From contig CAKTDK010000060.1 in assembly GCA_934541205.1 (NCBI GenBank), positions 1 through 9,646 of the forward strand: 9,646 nucleotides of DNA. Reading direction: 5' to 3'. Positions within the stretch are counted from its first letter, which is position 1. Every line of letters begins with the position of its first letter. The position numbers and the translations under genes were made by a program. The notes below the pieces were generated by a model. It was given only the letters and a program-made list of their open reading frames with translations, made no database searches and was not told the origin of the DNA. Source of the DNA: an uncultured Eubacteriales bacterium. GTDB taxonomy: Bacteria > Bacillota > Clostridia > Oscillospirales > RGIG7773. Shown piece by piece: positions 6,670 to 9,646 of the stretch.

Positions 6670-7641
6670 ATGAATATCGGAAATGTATATATAAAAAACA
6701 ATATTTTTTTAGCTCCTATGGCAGGAGTTACGGATATGCCGTTTCGCCATATCTGCAAAGAGTTTGGAGCAGGACTTTTATATTCGGAAATGATAAGTTC
6801 CAGAGGTCTTTATTATAATGATAAGAAAACTGAATTTCTTATGAAATTTGAGGAAAAGGAAAGGCCGTTTGCGATTCAGCTGTTTGGAAATGAACCGAAT
6901 ATTATGTCTTATGCTGCAAAAAAAGTTACTGAGCTTTGCAGGCCTGACATAATAGATATAAATATGGGATGTCCGGCTCCTAAAATTGTATCGAACAATG
7001 ACGGAAGCGCTTTAATGAAAAATCCTGTATTAGCCGGAAAAATTATAGAAGCTGTAAGCGTTGCTGTTGATATTCCTGTAACCGTAAAATTCAGAAAAGG
7101 CTGGGATGAAGACAGCATAAATGCAGTTGAATTTGGTCATATTGCTCAGGAATCCGGGGTGTCAGCCGTATGCATACATGGTCGTACCCGTCAGCAGTTT
7201 TATTCAGAAAAAAGTGATTTGGATATAATAAAAAAAGTAAAAGAAAGTTTAAAAATACCTGTAATCGGAAACGGCGATATAGTTTTCCCGAAGGATGCTG
7301 AAAGAATGTTTGATGAAACACATTGCGACGCGGTTATGATAGGCCGTGGAGCTTGCGGAAATCCGTGGATATTTTCACAGGTCAATGAATATTTGAATTT
7401 TGGAATTTATAAAGAAATTTCAGTAAAAGAAAAAATAGAAACTGCAAAACGACATCTTTTGGATATATGTAAATATAAAGGCGAGTATATAGGAATAAAA
7501 GAATCAAGAAAGCACTTGTCATGGTACATAAAGGGGATGCATGATGCTTCTTTTTATAAAAATTTAATTAACAGAACAGAAAATTTAGAAGATATGATGA
7601 ATATTTTAGATAAAATTGTTTTATGCAGCAGGGGAGAATAA
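6670..7641 (+). CDS. dusB: tRNA-dihydrouridine synthase (DusB type)
   Basis: This flavoenzyme reduces specific uridines in the D-loop of tRNA to dihydrouridine using NADPH and FMN. The 323 residues equal the usual DusB length. It is a TIM-barrel protein opening with the signature APMAGVTDMPFR (15-26), then AIQLFG (68-73, FMN contact), DINMGCPAPKI with the catalytic acid C101, VTVKFRKGW (137-145, K140), CIHGRTRQQFY (168-178, H170), VIGNGDI (198-204) and MIGRGACGNPWIF (223-235). A helical C-terminal domain (about 240-323) contains KESRKHLSWYIKG. The start is ATG 6670. It lies 62 bases after spoIIE with no terminator visible, so it may be partly read through from spoIIE. It is followed after four bases by the sigma-like gene, so these are likely co-transcribed. 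In Bacillus dusB is also in the spoIIE-ftsH-lysS neighbourhood but several genes away. Confidence 0.95.
   Translation: MNIGNVYIKNNIFLAPMAGVTDMPFRHICKEFGAGLLYSEMISSRGLYYNDKKTEFLMKFEEKERPFAIQLFGNEPNIMSYAAKKVTELCRPDIIDINMGCPAPKIVSNNDGSALMKNPVLAGKIIEAVSVAVDIPVTVKFRKGWDEDSINAVEFGHIAQESGVSAVCIHGRTRQQFYSEKSDLDIIKKVKESLKIPVIGNGDIVFPKDAERMFDETHCDAVMIGRGACGNPWIFSQVNEYLNFGIYKEISVKEKIETAKRHLLDICKYKGEYIGIKESRKHLSWYIKGMHDASFYKNLINRTENLEDMMNILDKIVLCSRGE
7631..7636 (+). promoter_or_regulatory. Ribosome binding site of the sigma-like gene, inside the dusB 3' end
   Basis: GGGGAG lies nine bases before ATG 7646 and within the last codons of dusB. It makes ATG 7646 the start in preference to the in-frame TTG at 7616, and it suggests coupled translation with dusB. 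Confidence 0.75.
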
Positions 7642-7645
7642 CAGA

Positions 7646-8155
7646 ATGAATAAAAATTTGATATATGATTTTGAAAACTTTCTTAAATCAAATCAGCAAG
7701 AATTTTTTTCTGTTGCCCGAATTATAACAAAAGACCGTGATTTAGCTATTGAAAGTACAGCGCAGTTTTTTTCTGAGATTTATGGACTTTTTGAAAAAAA
7801 AGATATTATTGATGATAAAGTTGAGCTATATAGACTTTTTATACAAGTTATAAGAAACGTCTTAAAAAAATCAGATAAAGGATATTTATTATATATAGTT
7901 GAAGAGCCTGATGAAAAGGTGTTAAATAAAAAAATTGACAACATATATATGAATAAAGAAGAATTTTATTCATATATTTTAAATGCTTCGGATAAAATGG
8001 GTTATATTTTCAGAGAAATTACCGCGCTTTTTGACGTTGCATTATTGACAGAAAAAGAAATAATGTCAATTCTTGAAATTGATGAAAAGGAATTTTATTA
8101 TAGAGTTTCAAAAGCAAGAGAGAATATGATATACAATCTTAAGTCAAAAATATGA
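7646..8155 (+). CDS. Divergent sigma-70/ECF-like protein
   Basis: This 169-residue soluble protein has the layout of an extracytoplasmic-function sigma factor, though the sequence is degenerate. Residues 18-80 resemble sigma region 2: VARIITKDRDLAIESTAQFF (23-42) corresponds to the 'A..i.gd...AeDl.Qe.f' helix, and LYRLFIQVIRNVLKK (61-75) to the 2.3/2.4 helix. After a variable linker, residues 115-165 resemble region 4: REITALFDVALLTEKEIMSI, then a recognition-helix-like EFYYRVSKAREN (149-160), parallel to 'lsy.EIA..lgis..tvksrl.RAr'. The strongest support is context. The next gene, 17 bases on, encodes a membrane protein with a ZAS-type motif, the usual partner of an ECF sigma. The start ATG 7646 has GGGGAG at 7631-7636 and lies four bases after the dusB stop. 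The protein may instead be a non-sigma DNA-binding protein with a region-4-like HTH; its target promoter is unknown. Confidence 0.62.
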   Translation: MNKNLIYDFENFLKSNQQEFFSVARIITKDRDLAIESTAQFFSEIYGLFEKKDIIDDKVELYRLFIQVIRNVLKKSDKGYLLYIVEEPDEKVLNKKIDNIYMNKEEFYSYILNASDKMGYIFREITALFDVALLTEKEIMSILEIDEKEFYYRVSKARENMIYNLKSKI

Positions 8156-8172
8156 TTTAAAGGAGTGATATT

Positions 8173-8532
8173 GTGAAGTGTGAAGATGCCGAAATTTTAA
8201 TTTTGAAAAAAGAAAACGGTAATATTTCTGAGAAAGAAATAAATGATTTAAATGAACATTTGTTAAATTGTGATAAATGCAGCGAGTACAGTATTTTTTC
8301 GGATAAATACAGAAAATCAATAAAAGAAAGTATTAATAAAGATTTTAAACTTACAGATAATTTTACAGACACGGTTATAAAAAGAACCGGAAAAAATAAT
8401 ATATCAAGAGGTATTATTACTCTTGTGATAGCTGCGGTATTTTTAATAACCGCTTTAAGCATATCTGATATTATGAAAGAAGATGTTATTCAAACTCCTA
8501 GTACAAATTCCGTAACTGTTGAAAATGTATAA
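8173..8532 (+). CDS. Probable zinc-finger (ZAS) membrane anti-sigma factor
   Basis: This 119-residue protein has an N-terminal cytoplasmic domain with C3 and the H-x3-C-x2-C motif HLLNCDKC (H29, C33, C36). That is the pattern of zinc-binding anti-sigma domains, which wrap around ECF sigma factors and hold them inactive. A segment FTDTVIKR (64-71) resembles the 'F...V...i' turn common before the membrane anchor. One transmembrane helix follows (about 80-98, GIITLVIAAVFLITALSI), then only about 20 extracytoplasmic residues, rich in T, S and V, with no sensor domain. The start is GTG 8173, seven bases after AAAGGAG (8159-8165). It lies 17 bases downstream of the sigma-like gene, so the two almost surely form one unit. 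The inferred role is to hold that protein at the membrane until a signal, perhaps proteolysis, releases it. The stop overlaps a terminator. Confidence 0.72.
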   Translation: MKCEDAEILILKKENGNISEKEINDLNEHLLNCDKCSEYSIFSDKYRKSIKESINKDFKLTDNFTDTVIKRTGKNNISRGIITLVIAAVFLITALSISDIMKEDVIQTPSTNSVTVENV

Positions 8533-8566
8533 AAAACACCTGACTGTTTTCAGTCAGGTGTTTTTT
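8531..8566. terminator. Bidirectional intrinsic terminator between convergent operons
   Basis: A perfect 16-bp inverted repeat has arms 8531-8546 and 8551-8566 around a TTTT loop. The GC-bearing core is CACCTGACTG/CAGTCAGGTG, flanked by six A on one side and six T on the other, so it works on either strand. It overlaps the anti-sigma stop (8530-8532) and the cpsB stop (8565-8567). Confidence 0.95.
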
Positions 8567-9305
8567 AAAATATAATCATTGATTCTTCATCGGCATTGTG
8601 TAATTTTTCACCGTTAAAAATTTTATGGGCATTTTCATTTAAAGTTTTACAATAAATACTACCCAGCTTTTTTTCAATAATTTTAAATGCTTCTAAAGTA
8701 TTAGGCTGTCTGTTTCTGAGGTTGTGGCAGTCAGAAGCAATTACATGAATTTTATTATTTTCGATAAGCCTTAATGAAAATCTTCTTGAAGATTTTTCAA
8801 TAATTGCAGAAGCATTCATTTGAATAACGCAGCCCATTTCATTGAATTTATCAAGAATAGATAAATCGTTTTGTATAGCTTCGTATCTTTCTGCGTGGGC
8901 AATTACCGGAATGATATTTTTGTTAAAAATGAGTTTTTCTACTGTATTGAAAAGTTTTTCTTTAAAAGGTCCGGTAAAAGGTAGTTCAAGAAGCATATAG
9001 TTTGTGTCTTTATAGCATAAAGATGATAAATCCTCAATATTTAAAAGATTAGAGGAAATATATACTTCACTTGCAGTTTTAAATTCAATGGAAAGATTTT
9101 TAAAAATTTCGGAAAATAAAATAAATTTTTCTTCACGTCTTTTTAAAAATTCTTCTGCAGATTCTTTATAGGAATAAAAATGAGAAGTCAGAGCAATTTT
9201 TTTAATTCCGTTTTTTTTCTGTAATTCAATAAGTTTTCTGCTTTCCGATACGTCAGCTGCTCCGTCATCCATACCGAAAAGTATATGTGTATGCAAATCA
9301 ACCAT
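8565..9305 (-). CDS. cpsB: CpsB/CapC-type PHP tyrosine-protein phosphatase
   Basis: This Mn-dependent phosphatase of the PHP (polymerase and histidinol phosphatase) family removes phosphate from the tyrosine-rich tail of the BY-kinase CpsD and so tunes capsule or exopolysaccharide assembly (homologue of YwqE). The 246 residues match the family. Metal ligands and active-site motifs are: MVDLHTHILFGMDDGA (H5, H7, D13, D14), TSHFYS (H42), ASEVY (E80), LLELPF (E107), IAHAERYE (H137, R140), and ASDCHNLRNR (D192, H194). The third motif reads 'SHF' where many relatives have 'PHH'. The start ATG shares its A with the kinase stop (TAATG), and no clear Shine-Dalgarno is visible, so it is probably translated by coupling. 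It is the last gene of a polysaccharide operon entering from the right edge and ends in the shared terminator. Confidence 0.93.
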   Translation of the reverse strand: MVDLHTHILFGMDDGAADVSESRKLIELQKKNGIKKIALTSHFYSYKESAEEFLKRREEKFILFSEIFKNLSIEFKTASEVYISSNLLNIEDLSSLCYKDTNYMLLELPFTGPFKEKLFNTVEKLIFNKNIIPVIAHAERYEAIQNDLSILDKFNEMGCVIQMNASAIIEKSSRRFSLRLIENNKIHVIASDCHNLRNRQPNTLEAFKIIEKKLGSIYCKTLNENAHKIFNGEKLHNADEESMIIF

Positions 9306-9646
9306 TATTTGTAATTATAAGAATAAGCATATTTATACTTACCTTTTTTGTCGGCAGATTCTGCTTCCGATTCGTTTATAATAAAACCAATTATATTAGC
9401 TTTTGCAAACTCAAGGGATTTAACAGCTTTTGAGATTTCCGGAAGGCGTGAATCATTATGTTTAACTACTAAAATTACTCCGTCGCATTTATTGCTTATC
9501 GGAAGGATATCAGAAACAACGTTTATAGGAGGAGAATCTATAAAAATGTAATCATATTCTTTTTCAAGTTCAGAGAAAATATTGGAAACTTTCTCGCTTG
9601 CTAAAATTTCAGCCGGATTTGGCGGAATAACTCCTGCGCATATTAT
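9305..9646 (-). CDS. cpsD: CpsD/CapB-type BY tyrosine kinase, C-terminal part (partial)
   Basis: The last 113 codons are present; the N-terminal part with Walker A lies beyond the right edge. The frame begins at base 9646 and shows CAGVIPPNPAEILAS, the typical 'G..pPNPaElL.s' motif of bacterial tyrosine kinases and their Wzz-linked relatives, then the Walker B strand EYDYIFIDSPP and CDGVILVVKHNDS. The C-terminus is a tyrosine cluster, YKYAYSYNYK, with five alternating tyrosines, the expected autophosphorylation tail and substrate of the adjacent CpsB phosphatase. It acts at the cytoplasmic membrane face with a Wzz/CpsC-type activator, which should lie upstream or be fused. The stop overlaps the cpsB start by one base. 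Whether this is a split kinase (Firmicute style) or a fused Wzc-type protein cannot be seen here. Confidence 0.9.
   Translation of the reverse strand: MICAGVIPPNPAEILASEKVSNIFSELEKEYDYIFIDSPPINVVSDILPISNKCDGVILVVKHNDSRLPEISKAVKSLEFAKANIIGFIINESEAESADKKGKYKYAYSYNYK

Noticed and set aside
6909..7385. Three overlapping - strand open frames opposite dusB
   Set aside because: All lie inside a well-supported dusB gene and show no conserved motif of their own.
8157..8462. A 101-codon - strand open frame opposite the anti-sigma gene
   Set aside because: The + strand gene has the HxxxCxxC motif, a strong ribosome site and operon context. The antisense product is hydrophobic low-complexity sequence.
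9348..9551. A 67-codon + strand open frame at the right edge
   Set aside because: It is antisense to the tyrosine kinase C-terminus, which has clear Walker B and PPNPAE motifs.

Overview
The window is AT-rich, chromosomal, tightly packed bacterial DNA. Strong purine-rich Shine-Dalgarno sites, A/T-ending codons and a complete spoIIE gene point to a low-GC, endospore-forming Firmicute, most likely a Clostridia-class anaerobe. I cannot name the species. I saw no tRNA, rRNA, CRISPR array, insertion sequence or phage gene. The longest gene-free stretch is 159 bases, between the aro operon and the transporter gene.

Layout on the + strand: (1) positions 1-2644 are the tail of an aromatic amino acid operon. 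It holds the 3' end of a gene that looks like pheA (prephenate dehydratase, ACT-domain end), aroK (shikimate kinase), aroE (shikimate dehydrogenase), and a DUF815-type AAA+ ATPase whose ribosome binding site overlaps the aroE stop codon. The operon ends at a 13-bp stem with a long structured loop (2651-2728). (2) An AGCS-family sodium:alanine/glycine-type symporter stands alone (2804-4132). (3) spoIIE follows, the membrane PP2C phosphatase that activates sigma-F in the forespore. Upstream of it is a promoter-like arrangement with a one-mismatch Spo0A box overlapping a -35 element, then a 21-bp spacer and TAAAAT. (4) dusB (tRNA-dihydrouridine synthase) comes next. Four bases after its stop begins a small gene for a divergent sigma-70/ECF-like protein, followed by a membrane protein with an N-terminal zinc anti-sigma (ZAS-like) motif. 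These two form a probable sigma/anti-sigma pair.

On the - strand, entering from the right edge, is the 3' end of a capsule/exopolysaccharide operon: the C-terminal third or so of a BY-type tyrosine kinase (CpsD/CapB) with its tyrosine-rich tail, then the PHP-type tyrosine phosphatase CpsB/CapC. The two convergent transcription units share one compact bidirectional terminator at 8531-8566 that overlaps both stop codons.

Most of the content is core metabolism, sporulation and envelope polysaccharide control. The least explained parts are the divergent sigma/anti-sigma pair between dusB and the capsule genes, the structured 78-nt terminator-like element after the DUF815 gene, and the AT-rich nested palindrome upstream of spoIIE. 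I found no convincing sign of a wholly new defence or mobile system.
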